This document shows, one piece after another, positions 6,559-13,641 of a DNA stretch of 27,267 nt. The stretch lies in the NCBI GenBank assembly GCA_016191985.1, contig JACPVB010000062.1, positions 1-27,267 of the forward strand. The letters are read 5' to 3'. The stretch comes from Chloroflexota bacterium (GTDB taxonomy: Bacteria > Chloroflexota > Anaerolineae > Anaerolineales > Villigracilaceae). The position numbers and the translations under genes are program-made. Under the pieces are notes generated by a model. It did not search any database. It saw nothing but the letters and a program-made list of their open reading frames with translations, and was not told the DNA's origin. Each line of letters begins with the position of its first letter. Within the stretch, counting starts at the first letter, position 1.

Positions 6559-6854
6559 GTTCCATTCAAGGCATTGCCGGGCTGGATCGAGTCATTCACG
6601 AACCGGCCCGTCTGACAATCGTGGCGTTGCTCTCTTCAGTGGCTTCTGCCGACTTCCTGTTCCTCCTCAAGGAAAGCGGTTTGACCAAAGGAAACTTATC
6701 GGTGCATTTATCACGGCTGGAAGAGGCCGGGTATGTAAAAGTGGAAAAAACATTCCGTGGAAAAATTCCGCACACAGAATACCAACTCACACCAAAAGGC
6801 AGATCGGCTTTCGATCAGTATCGAAAGAGTTTGGGTTCGATCTTCAACAAATGA
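6555..6854 (+). CDS. Small winged-helix transcriptional regulator
   Basis: 99 aa, beginning at an ATG that overlaps the previous stop (ATGA) and follows GGAGG. The larger open frame that starts at 6252 runs through the upstream gene and is not coding there. The fold reads as one winged-helix domain: an N-terminal helix (HEPARLTIVALL), the recognition region GLTKGNLSVHLSRLEEAGYV (about residues 43-62) and a wing (EKTFRGKIPHTEYQLT). This resembles the HTH_34/ArsR-like regulators often found beside ABC exporters. No metal or effector ligands are apparent. The obvious target is the palindrome at 5766-5812 in front of its own operon. Confidence 0.85.
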   Translation: MSSIQGIAGLDRVIHEPARLTIVALLSSVASADFLFLLKESGLTKGNLSVHLSRLEEAGYVKVEKTFRGKIPHTEYQLTPKGRSAFDQYRKSLGSIFNK

Positions 6855-6863
6855 AAGAATAAA

Positions 6864-7760
6864 ATGACTTACGCAATCGAAACAAACAATCTCTCAAAAT
6901 TTTATGGCGATGTACGTGCTTTGCACAATGTTAACTTGCGCGTGAAGCGCGGCGAGATTTATGGTTTTCTTGGGCTTAACGGCGCGGGCAAAACCACCGC
7001 CATCCGCGCGTTGTTGGGGATGATCCGCCCGAGCGAAGGGAATGTCAAAGTGCTGAATCAGGTTATCGGTCCGCACGGAAGCGGGCCTTGGGCGCAGGTG
7101 GGGCATCTCGTGGAGAGTCCAGCCGCTTATCCTGATTTGTCTCTTCGTGAAAATCTTGAAATTTCACGGCGGCTGCATGGAATCAAAAATCCAAAAGTCG
7201 TGGATGATGTCATGGATAAACTTTCCATCGCCTCCTACGCGGACCGTAAAGCTGGCACGCTTTCGAGCGGCAATTTCCAACGCCTTGGGCTGGCGCGCGC
7301 TTTGCTGCACAAGCCTGAGGTATTGATTTTGGATGAACCTACCAACGCGCTTGACCCTGCGGGCATTGTCGAAATCCGTGAGTTATTGATCTCGCTGGCA
7401 CGCGAAAATGGGACAACGATTTTTATGTCCAGCCACATCCTCAGCGAAGTGGATTTACTTGCCGACAGAATTGGGATCATCCACAAAGGTGAGTTGATCG
7501 AGGAGCTGGATGCGGCACGGTTGGAGGAACTTCGCGCAAGACAATTGGTAATTTGCACGCGCGATCTTGAAAAAGCAAACAAAGCGCTATCTGATTTTGA
7601 AGTGATATCTTTGGACGGGCGAATCGCAATCAAAGACTCGCGCGCCGTGGAAGCGCCAGAAACCATTGCAACGATTTTGGTAAACGCAGGCATACCGCCC
7701 ACCCACCTCGCCATCGAACAGGAAAATTTGGAAGAACATTTTTTGAGGTTGACAAAATAA
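6864..7760 (+). CDS. ABC exporter ATP-binding protein (BcrA/CcmA-like)
   Basis: 298-aa ATPase subunit of a two-component ABC exporter. Walker A GLNGAGKTT is at residues 37-45, the signature LSSGN at 133-137 (variant of LSGGQ), Walker B VLILDEP at 153-159 and the H-loop His at 191. The C-terminal ~70 residues form the regulatory extension typical of this family, whose members export peptide antibiotics, lipids or drugs. The ribosome-binding site is poor (GAAAGAAT), 9 nt after the regulator gene, so translational coupling is likely. The permease follows after a long palindrome. Confidence 0.93.
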   Translation: MTYAIETNNLSKFYGDVRALHNVNLRVKRGEIYGFLGLNGAGKTTAIRALLGMIRPSEGNVKVLNQVIGPHGSGPWAQVGHLVESPAAYPDLSLRENLEISRRLHGIKNPKVVDDVMDKLSIASYADRKAGTLSSGNFQRLGLARALLHKPEVLILDEPTNALDPAGIVEIRELLISLARENGTTIFMSSHILSEVDLLADRIGIIHKGELIEELDAARLEELRARQLVICTRDLEKANKALSDFEVISLDGRIAIKDSRAVEAPETIATILVNAGIPPTHLAIEQENLEEHFLRLTK

Positions 7761-7762
7761 TC

Positions 7763-7814
7763 TGGAGGCCGCCAGCTTGCTGGCAGTGTTCAGGCAGCAA
7801 GCTGGCGGCCTCCA
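7763..7814. repeat. Intercistronic palindrome inside the ABC operon
   Basis: Inverted repeat with 20-nt perfect arms (7763-7782 and 7795-7814) and a 12-nt loop, starting 2 nt after the ATPase stop and ending just before the permease Shine-Dalgarno AAGGAG. There is no T-run. Its core CAGCTTGCTG recurs in the palindrome at 15215-15232. It has the look of a REP/BIME-type element that could protect the upstream mRNA and lower permease expression. Confidence 0.75.
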
Positions 7815-7827
7815 TAAGGAGAACAAT

Positions 7828-8616
7828 ATGAAAAATTTTGCATCCGCATTATGGGTAGAGACCTTGAAAATGCGCCGCTCGAAAGTCCCGCTCTTCACTG
7901 CCATCGGCTTTTCGATGGCTCCGCTCGCGGGCGGGCTTTTCATGGTCATTTTGAAAAACCCCGAAGCCGCACGCGCAATGGGATTGATCAGCACAAAAGC
8001 GCAACTCCTGGTAGGTGTGGCGGATTGGAACGCGTATTTCAATTTTCTGGCGCAAGCAGTCGCAGCGGGCGGGATGGTTCTCTTTTCCATCATCACAACC
8101 TGGGTTTTCGGGCGCGAATTTTCCGACCGCACCGTCAAGGAATTATTGGCGTTGCCGACTTCGCGTGAAATCATTGTCGCCGCTAAATTCATTGTCCTTT
8201 CTGTTTGGTCTATTTTGATTTCGGCGCTTATTTTTGCCGTCGGTATCGCGGTTGGAACTCTCGTTGTGCTCCCCGGCTGGTCAGGAGAATTGCTTGGTGT
8301 TTCGTTTGTCAATATTATGGGGATCGTCTTGCTCACCCTGCCATTGATGTCTTTTGTGGCGTTGTTAGCCAGCATGGGGCGCGGCTATTTGCCGCCGTTC
8401 GGCTGGATCATCTTGATACTCTTTCTGGCAAACCTGTCAGTTATTTTGGGTTGGGGAGATTGGTTCCCGTGGGCCATCCCCGGCTTGTTTGGCGGCGTGG
8501 CGGGTCCGCGTGCGGAGTTACTTGGGCTACATAGTTACATCATCATTTTTGCCGCAAGCATTATCGGTTTCGCCGCTACTTATTACTGGTGGCGCAATGC
8601 AGACCAGGCAAGGTAG
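7828..8616 (+). CDS. ABC exporter permease (ABC-2 type)
   Basis: 262 aa. The ATG at 7828 is preceded by AAGGAGAACAAT; the in-frame ATG at 7777 lies inside the repeat and is rejected. The protein begins with a short cytoplasmic segment (SALWVETLKMRRSK, the start typical of ABC-2 permeases) and has about six membrane helices (near residues 24-44, 68-92, 112-140, 148-172, 185-203 and 235-255). There is a cytoplasmic loop containing FGREFSDRTVKELLALPTSR before helix 3, the conserved coupling region of NatB/BcrB-like permeases. It pairs with the ATPase upstream. The substrate is unknown. Confidence 0.9.
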   Translation: MKNFASALWVETLKMRRSKVPLFTAIGFSMAPLAGGLFMVILKNPEAARAMGLISTKAQLLVGVADWNAYFNFLAQAVAAGGMVLFSIITTWVFGREFSDRTVKELLALPTSREIIVAAKFIVLSVWSILISALIFAVGIAVGTLVVLPGWSGELLGVSFVNIMGIVLLTLPLMSFVALLASMGRGYLPPFGWIILILFLANLSVILGWGDWFPWAIPGLFGGVAGPRAELLGLHSYIIIFAASIIGFAATYYWWRNADQAR

Positions 8617-8619
8617 TCC

Positions 8620-8934
8620 TTGTACATCATCCTTTGGAAATATCAGGTTAAGACAGATTGCATTGCTCAGTTTGAAGAACTTTACAACTCAAACGGTGCA
8701 TGGGCGATGCTGTTCAAAAAGCACAGCGGCTATCTTGGAACGGAACTCTTTCACGAGAACGGCGCGCCCGACCGTTATCTCACCATTGACCGATGGATTT
8801 CGCAACAGGCATACGAAGAATTCAAAAGAGATTGGAAATCTGAATACGAATCTCTCGACGCGGAATGTGAAGGATTAACTTTGCGAGAAACTTTGCTGGG
8901 CAAATACGAGGAAAGAGCAAACGGGATGCGGTAA
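8620..8934 (+). CDS. Antibiotic biosynthesis monooxygenase-like (ferredoxin-like fold) protein
   Basis: 104 aa. The start is a TTG at 8620, 3 nt after the permease stop and a few nt after AAGGT; there is no in-frame ATG before conserved sequence begins. The pattern (IILWKYQVK ... FEELY ... GYLGTELFHE ... RYLTIDRWISQQAYEEFKRDW) matches the small ABM/Dabb-type dimeric alpha-beta barrel proteins. Many members have no proven activity, and no cofactor ligand is evident, so enzymatic function is uncertain. Close spacing suggests cotranscription with the ABC exporter and with chrA, which begins 10 nt downstream. Confidence 0.75.
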   Translation: MYIILWKYQVKTDCIAQFEELYNSNGAWAMLFKKHSGYLGTELFHENGAPDRYLTIDRWISQQAYEEFKRDWKSEYESLDAECEGLTLRETLLGKYEERANGMR

Positions 8935-8944
8935 ACTTGCACGC

Positions 8945-10063
8945 ATGTCCACACTTGCCGAAGTTGCCGCACTCTTCCTCAAAATCGGATTCACAGCCTT
9001 CGGCGGCCCTGCCGCACACATCGGCATCATGCACGATGAAGTTGTCGTCCGCCGCAAATGGCTAACTGACGAAGAATTTCTAGACCTGCTCGGCGCAACC
9101 AATTTAATCCCAGGCCCCAACTCCACTGAAATGACAATCCACATCGGCTACCGAAGAGCGGGCTGGCTTGGCCTGCTTGCAGGTGGCTTTTGTTTTGTCA
9201 CACCAGCAACACTCATCGTACTGGGCTTGTCATGGTTATATGTCCAATATGGAAACACGCCGCAGCTTGAATGGCTAATGTATGGAATCAAACCCGTTGT
9301 CATCGCCATCATCGCACAAGCCTTGTGGACGTTGGGAAACAAAGCCTTCAAAAACAAACTTGCCATTCTCATTGGCATCATTGTTTTCTCGCTTTACTTT
9401 TTCAGGTTGAATGAAATCGTTCTGCTTTTTGCGGGCGGGCTGGTCTTCCTGCTCGTTACAAATTATCAACGGCTCAACAAAATCAATCCTGCCGTGTTCA
9501 TTCCCTTTGGCGGCATTTCCCTCGCGCAGTTTGTTCCATTCAGTTTCTCAACCTTGTTTCTGACCTTTCTCAAAATCGGCTCCGTCCTCTACGGCAGCGG
9601 CTATGTCCTGCTCGCCTTCCTTCGCAACGACTTCGTCCTGCGCCTCGGCTGGCTCACCGACCAGCAACTGATCGACGCCATCGCCATCGGGCAAGTCACG
9701 CCCGGTCCGCTTTTCACCGCCGCAACTTTTATCGGATACATTCTCGGCGGCACACCCGGCGCGCTCCTCGCCACGCTTGGGATCTTCCTGCCCTCATTCA
9801 TTTTCGTTTTGATATCCAACCCGCTGATTCCAAAAATCCGCAACTCGACCTGGATGAGCGGCTTGCTGGATGGAGTCAACGCCTCTTCTCTTGGACTGAT
9901 GGCTGCTGTCACTTTCCAATTAGCCTCCGCCTCGCTGACAGATTTCCCAGCCGCCGTAATCACCATTGTCTCCCTGATTCTGCTGCTGCGCTATAAAATC
10001 AATTCCACCTGGCTGATCGCAGGCGGCGCGTTGACTGGATTCATCCTTTCATTCATTCGGTGA
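8945..10063 (+). CDS. chrA: Chromate transporter, CHR family (two-domain)
   Basis: 372-aa inner-membrane protein of the CHR family. Both homologous halves are present: the first has the signature FGGPAAHIG (residues 19-27) and LIPGPNSTEM; the second starts near residue 200 with LKIGSVLYGSGYVLL and GQVTPGPLFTAATFIGY. About ten membrane segments are visible. Long-chain CHR proteins export chromate, and some act on sulfate-like anions; the transport direction cannot be read from sequence. The length is typical. It sits between a monooxygenase-fold gene and a thioesterase gene, on one strand with short gaps. The thioesterase begins 4 nt after the chrA stop. Confidence 0.9.
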   Translation: MSTLAEVAALFLKIGFTAFGGPAAHIGIMHDEVVVRRKWLTDEEFLDLLGATNLIPGPNSTEMTIHIGYRRAGWLGLLAGGFCFVTPATLIVLGLSWLYVQYGNTPQLEWLMYGIKPVVIAIIAQALWTLGNKAFKNKLAILIGIIVFSLYFFRLNEIVLLFAGGLVFLLVTNYQRLNKINPAVFIPFGGISLAQFVPFSFSTLFLTFLKIGSVLYGSGYVLLAFLRNDFVLRLGWLTDQQLIDAIAIGQVTPGPLFTAATFIGYILGGTPGALLATLGIFLPSFIFVLISNPLIPKIRNSTWMSGLLDGVNASSLGLMAAVTFQLASASLTDFPAAVITIVSLILLLRYKINSTWLIAGGALTGFILSFIR

Positions 10064-10067
10064 AAAA

Positions 10068-10481
10068 ATGTCCTTCTCCCCCATTTACTCAAAAACCATC
10101 ACCATCCCCAAATCTGCCATTGACGAAAACGGCCACGCCAACAACGTGACCTACGTGCAATGGATGCAGGATATCGCCGTCGAACATTACGCATCCCTCG
10201 GCGGAATCGATGCGCAAGGCGCAGACTCCACCTGGGTGGTGCGCGAGCATCGCATTGAATACCTGCTTCCCGCTTTTGAAGGGGAAGAGATTGAAGCCCG
10301 CACCTGGGTGGAAAATATCCGCAAGGTCAGGTCGTTACGAAAATATGAATTCCTGAGAAAGAGCGATGGAAAAATTTTGGTCAAAGGCGAGACAGATTGG
10401 GTGTTCGTGGATGTGAAGACGGGTAGTCCACGGGCAATACCGAATGAGGTCTCCAGCGTGTTCATTTCAGGGAAAATCTAA
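10068..10481 (+). CDS. Hotdog-fold acyl-CoA thioesterase (YbgC/4HBT-like)
   Basis: 137-aa single hotdog domain. The N-terminal motif DENGHANNVTYVQWM carries the catalytic Asp19 of the 4-hydroxybenzoyl-CoA thioesterase/YbgC group, and a helix follows it (MQDIAVEHYASLGG). Beta strands VVREHRIEYLLPAF and GETDWVFVDVKTGSPRAIP complete the fold. It hydrolyses acyl- or aroyl-CoA esters in the cytoplasm; chain specificity is not visible. Its ATG overlaps the Shine-Dalgarno/stop region of chrA (GGTGAAAAAATG), and its stop overlaps the next start (TAATG), so the three genes are translationally linked. Confidence 0.9.
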   Translation: MSFSPIYSKTITIPKSAIDENGHANNVTYVQWMQDIAVEHYASLGGIDAQGADSTWVVREHRIEYLLPAFEGEEIEARTWVENIRKVRSLRKYEFLRKSDGKILVKGETDWVFVDVKTGSPRAIPNEVSSVFISGKI

Positions 10482-11515
10482 TGTCAACCCGCCTTGCACA
10501 CATTGACATTGCGCGGGGAATCGGCATCCTGCTTGTGGTGGCGGGGCACAACTGGATCATTCTCGCCAGTAAAGGTGAACTATACAGGGTTGTTTACTCA
10601 TTCCATATTCCGTTGTTCTTCGTCCTTTCGGGGATTTTCTTCAACTATGAAAAAACATTCGGTCAAACCCTCAAGGAAAAATTTCGGGCTATTTTAATTC
10701 CATACCTGTTTACAGCCGTCATTGTCGAACTCGTTTCCCCTTTGGCCGATTTTCAAATTGAGTCGTTTGGCAAATCCCTGTTTTGGGTACTGTATAGCAC
10801 GGGTCCGCACATGAGATGGGTCGGGATGTGGTTTCTGCCGCATCTGTTCCTTGTCTCATTATTTTGCTGGGGGTATGTCAACCTACTCAAATTGAATAAA
10901 TTAAAATGGTATTTTCAGGCCATGGCACTAGCCATTCCGTTGACAATTGGCTGGCTGGCGATCCGCTCTTTTTGGGCAATGCAGTTCTCGTGGAATGGAC
11001 AGTCCCTAAAACTCAACGGCCTTCCCTTCAGCGCGGATATTCTGCTGATTTCGTGTTTTTATTTCATGCTTGGGTCGCTCGCGCAGGGTTGGATAAAAGA
11101 GCGGCAGTTCCAACCGATTCCATTTGCCATTTCAATCATCGTTTTTTTATTCTTGCATTTCACAACGGACTTAACAACAGACCTCAACTTAAGGAAATAT
11201 GACAATTTAATCGCCGCGACCATCCTTGCGGTTACAGGCAGTTTCATTGTCATTGCCGTTTCCAAATTTTTAGCTGGTTTTGTAACGATGGAAAAAGTCC
11301 TCGGCTATTTCGGGAGGAACAGCCTCGTGATCCTGGTCTTCCACTCTTTTTTTCAGGATAATCTTTTTGTGCTTTTATCGGAGTATACAAAAAGGTATTT
11401 TTACATTGGGCTGGCGACTTTCACCACTGCCATCATTGGCTCAATTGCAGTGATCGAAATAATAAAACGGGTCAAATTTCTACAGCGCATCTACGGCAAT
11501 CCCAATTCCAATTAA
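10481..11515 (+). CDS. Acyltransferase 3 (AT3) family membrane protein
   Basis: 344-aa integral membrane acyltransferase with about ten helices. The N-terminus shows the family R-x10-H motif (R12, H23) and the PLFFVLSGIFF segment. AT3 proteins move acyl groups (often acetyl, from acetyl-CoA) across the membrane onto sugars of polysaccharides, peptidoglycan or lipids. Unlike the two larger AT3 proteins in this window it has no SGNH domain, so it is a stand-alone transporter-transferase type. Its start overlaps the thioesterase stop by one base. Its TAA (11513-11515) shares the tetramer TTAA with the stop of the convergent glycosyltransferase, and no terminator lies between. Confidence 0.87.
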   Translation: MSTRLAHIDIARGIGILLVVAGHNWIILASKGELYRVVYSFHIPLFFVLSGIFFNYEKTFGQTLKEKFRAILIPYLFTAVIVELVSPLADFQIESFGKSLFWVLYSTGPHMRWVGMWFLPHLFLVSLFCWGYVNLLKLNKLKWYFQAMALAIPLTIGWLAIRSFWAMQFSWNGQSLKLNGLPFSADILLISCFYFMLGSLAQGWIKERQFQPIPFAISIIVFLFLHFTTDLTTDLNLRKYDNLIAATILAVTGSFIVIAVSKFLAGFVTMEKVLGYFGRNSLVILVFHSFFQDNLFVLLSEYTKRYFYIGLATFTTAIIGSIAVIEIIKRVKFLQRIYGNPNSN

Positions 11516-12678
11516 TCTCCCAACAACTTCTTGTACACCTTCAACAGTTTTTTCTGCGATTCATGCCAGGTGAATTTCGTCAACGCGCGCTGGGAGGCAG
11601 ATTCAGCCAATCGTTTCGATAATTCAAAATCATTCAATAAAGCCAGGGTCTGGCAGGTCAGGTCTTCAGGGTCACTTGGGGAAAATAGCAAGGCGTCCAC
11701 ATCTTCGCGGACGAGTTCGCGCACGATCGGCATATTCGAAGCCAATAGTGGGCGTCCCGCTGCCATGTATTCCAGCAATTTAATGGGGCAGGCCCCCTGT
11801 GTTACGTTGCGGTCATTTAAGCTGAGCGGGGCTACGCAAATATCCGCGTTTGTGATCAAGGCGGGGATTTCATGATGCGGCACCGCAGGCTGCACAATTA
11901 CATGTTCTTCGATCCCCAGTTTCCTGATTTGTTTGGCAAGCATCTTGCGTTGACGTGAACGTCCGCGTCCCACGATCTGGAGTCGAACCGCTTGCTGTTC
12001 AAGAACTTTAGGTAACGACCTGACGACAATATCCAATCCCTGCCAATCAGCGAGGGTGCCGATGTAAAGCAAAACAGGCACACGTTCTCCGCGCAAGGGC
12101 AAGGGAGATGCGGAAAAATCCGAGGGGCTGACCCCGTTCGGGATAACAGTCACCAACTTGCGGCTAAGTCCGAGCGAGGCGATGTAGTCGCGAGTCACTC
12201 GGGAGGGGCAAATGATCGCATCGCTTAAGTGCAGGGTCGCAATTTCCTGTTCCTTGATCTTTGAAAGCAGGTCGGCATCGAGGCCGGGATAATGATATTT
12301 AAGTTCGATGGAGGGGAGTCCATTTACTTCAAAAAGGGTTTTGTAGCCATATCGCTTTTTATTTTGTGCGATTTGAAAACCATCCCAGATGTTTCGAAAA
12401 TGAACGACATCATACTCAGGGTGAATGGCGAGATGCGAAGAAATGGATTTGCCAAAATGCACCGCGCGTGCCAGAAAATTTTGTGAAAGGTCCTGTGAAA
12501 TGCGCGTGACCTGTGCGCCATCGATAGTATCTTCGGGGGGGAGCAGACCATCGTTTGGGGTGATAAGATGGACGTCAAACTGGCTATTGACCAGCCCGCG
12601 AATATTATGCAAAATATGGGTGGAAGCGCCCTTTGGGCTTGGTACAATGTCGAAGGCTGTATAAAGTATTTTTGGCAT
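11512..12678 (-). CDS. GT4-family glycosyltransferase
   Basis: 388 aa from the ATG at 12678. The open frame runs further upstream to 12897, but that part overlaps the divergent gene and has low-complexity, non-domain sequence. It has a GT-B fold: N-terminal acceptor half with PSPKGASTHILHNIRGL near residues 13-29 and the strand YDVVHFRNIW; C-terminal nucleotide-sugar half with VIPNGVSPSDF, YIGTLADWQGLD and GACPIKLLEYMAAGRPLLAS (GT4 donor-site region, catalytic Glu). It probably transfers a sugar from a nucleotide-sugar to an envelope glycan or lipid. TATAAT at 12685-12690 lies 6 nt before the ATG with no Shine-Dalgarno, indicating a leaderless message. Confidence 0.9.
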   Translation of the reverse strand: MPKILYTAFDIVPSPKGASTHILHNIRGLVNSQFDVHLITPNDGLLPPEDTIDGAQVTRISQDLSQNFLARAVHFGKSISSHLAIHPEYDVVHFRNIWDGFQIAQNKKRYGYKTLFEVNGLPSIELKYHYPGLDADLLSKIKEQEIATLHLSDAIICPSRVTRDYIASLGLSRKLVTVIPNGVSPSDFSASPLPLRGERVPVLLYIGTLADWQGLDIVVRSLPKVLEQQAVRLQIVGRGRSRQRKMLAKQIRKLGIEEHVIVQPAVPHHEIPALITNADICVAPLSLNDRNVTQGACPIKLLEYMAAGRPLLASNMPIVRELVREDVDALLFSPSDPEDLTCQTLALLNDFELSKRLAESASQRALTKFTWHESQKKLLKVYKKLLGD

Positions 12679-12684
12679 CGCTGA

Positions 12685-12690
12685 ATTATA
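12685..12690 (-). promoter_or_regulatory. -10 element giving a probable leaderless glycosyltransferase mRNA
   Basis: TATAAT on the minus strand ends 6 nt before the translation start at 12678, which places the expected transcription start at or within a base or two of the ATG. No purine-rich ribosome-binding site precedes it. No clear -35 hexamer is seen in the overlapping start of the divergent gene. Confidence 0.5.
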
Positions 12691-12708
12691 AGTCACCCGG
12701 AGGATTGA

Positions 12709-13641
12709 ATGGTTGTTATTTGTGGAATTATCCTGGTCATTGTGCTGCTGTTCTTTTATTTGCTGAACACAGCGCGCAAAAAAACACCCGCGCCCAGCAC
12801 AACAGGCAAAAAGGATTACACCCCCGTTTTTGTTTCCATTGCGGATAAACCAGACTCCATCATGCGGGGCATGGACAAGTTCGTTGCCGAAGTGCAAAAG
12901 ACAGAATCGGCGGGCGATAAATGGCGCTGGATTCCCATGCTTATCTTTTTCGTCGGCGTGGGGCTTGCGGCAATTGACGGCTTGCTATTCGCGTTTGGAT
13001 ATTTTTCGTTTGTTTTTACGGGCGGGGCTGTGTTGCTCTGGCTGGCGGCATTTATCATGGCGCGTAATTTACGAAAAAGCGATTCCCATGATTTTTCACC
13101 GCGCTATTACGGCACAAAGGAAATCCTGCACACGCTTCGGGACGACCTCAAGCCTGGTTCCACGTTCCTGGGCCATCTCGACCTGACAGGTGCGATGCTG
13201 CAAACCAAGGTGGCGCGCCAAACAAAGGATACACAAAACCGTACCACCCAACATTTCAGCGACTCCTGGCTGTCTTTGAAGGCAAAATTATATGATGGGA
13301 ATGTCTTGCGGGTTTCTGCTGTGCAAAAATCCAAGAAACGCCAGGCCTATACCAAGCGCAGCCGCATAAGCGGAAAAATGAAGTTAAAACCCGAAAAATT
13401 TAAAGGCTCGGAGCAGGAGTTAAAAGTCCGTATTGTGGTCAACCCCGAAGCCTATGAGATCAGGCCGACTCCCAATTTCAAACGCGGACAGAACATTGGC
13501 AAGTACACCGTTGCCGAGCTAAGCACAGACGGCGGTATTATCAACATCCTCGCCAAATCCCCGTTTGAAGATGTGGAGCAGGAACACATCCTCGGTTTTC
13601 TAAAATCTGCATATTCCCTTCTACAACGAAAGGCCGCATAA
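12709..13641 (+). CDS. Membrane protein of unknown function, partner of the propeller protein
   Basis: 310 aa. ATG at 12709 follows GGAGGATTGA. An N-terminal membrane helix (residues 3-20) is followed by a polar stretch, a pair of close membrane helices (about 74-115) and a C-terminal soluble region (about 120-310). The soluble part is rich in predicted beta strands (FLGHLDLTGAML, SWLSLKAKLYDGNVLRVS) and strongly basic in the middle (QKSKKRQAYTKRSRISGKMKLK). I recognise no family. It is expressed with the beta-propeller gene: its TAA is immediately followed by that gene's ATG with no gap, suggesting a two-protein envelope complex. Only 30 bp separate it from the divergent glycosyltransferase. 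Confidence 0.75.
   Translation: MVVICGIILVIVLLFFYLLNTARKKTPAPSTTGKKDYTPVFVSIADKPDSIMRGMDKFVAEVQKTESAGDKWRWIPMLIFFVGVGLAAIDGLLFAFGYFSFVFTGGAVLLWLAAFIMARNLRKSDSHDFSPRYYGTKEILHTLRDDLKPGSTFLGHLDLTGAMLQTKVARQTKDTQNRTTQHFSDSWLSLKAKLYDGNVLRVSAVQKSKKRQAYTKRSRISGKMKLKPEKFKGSEQELKVRIVVNPEAYEIRPTPNFKRGQNIGKYTVAELSTDGGIINILAKSPFEDVEQEHILGFLKSAYSLLQRKAA

Noticed and set aside
7587..8375. Minus-strand open frame of 262 codons
   Set aside because: Antisense to the ABC ATPase end and permease, crossing the palindrome; no domain.
12679..12897. 73-codon upstream extension of the glycosyltransferase
   Set aside because: It runs through the divergent gene, has Asn/Gln-rich filler, and the GT-B fold starts at the Met at 12678.
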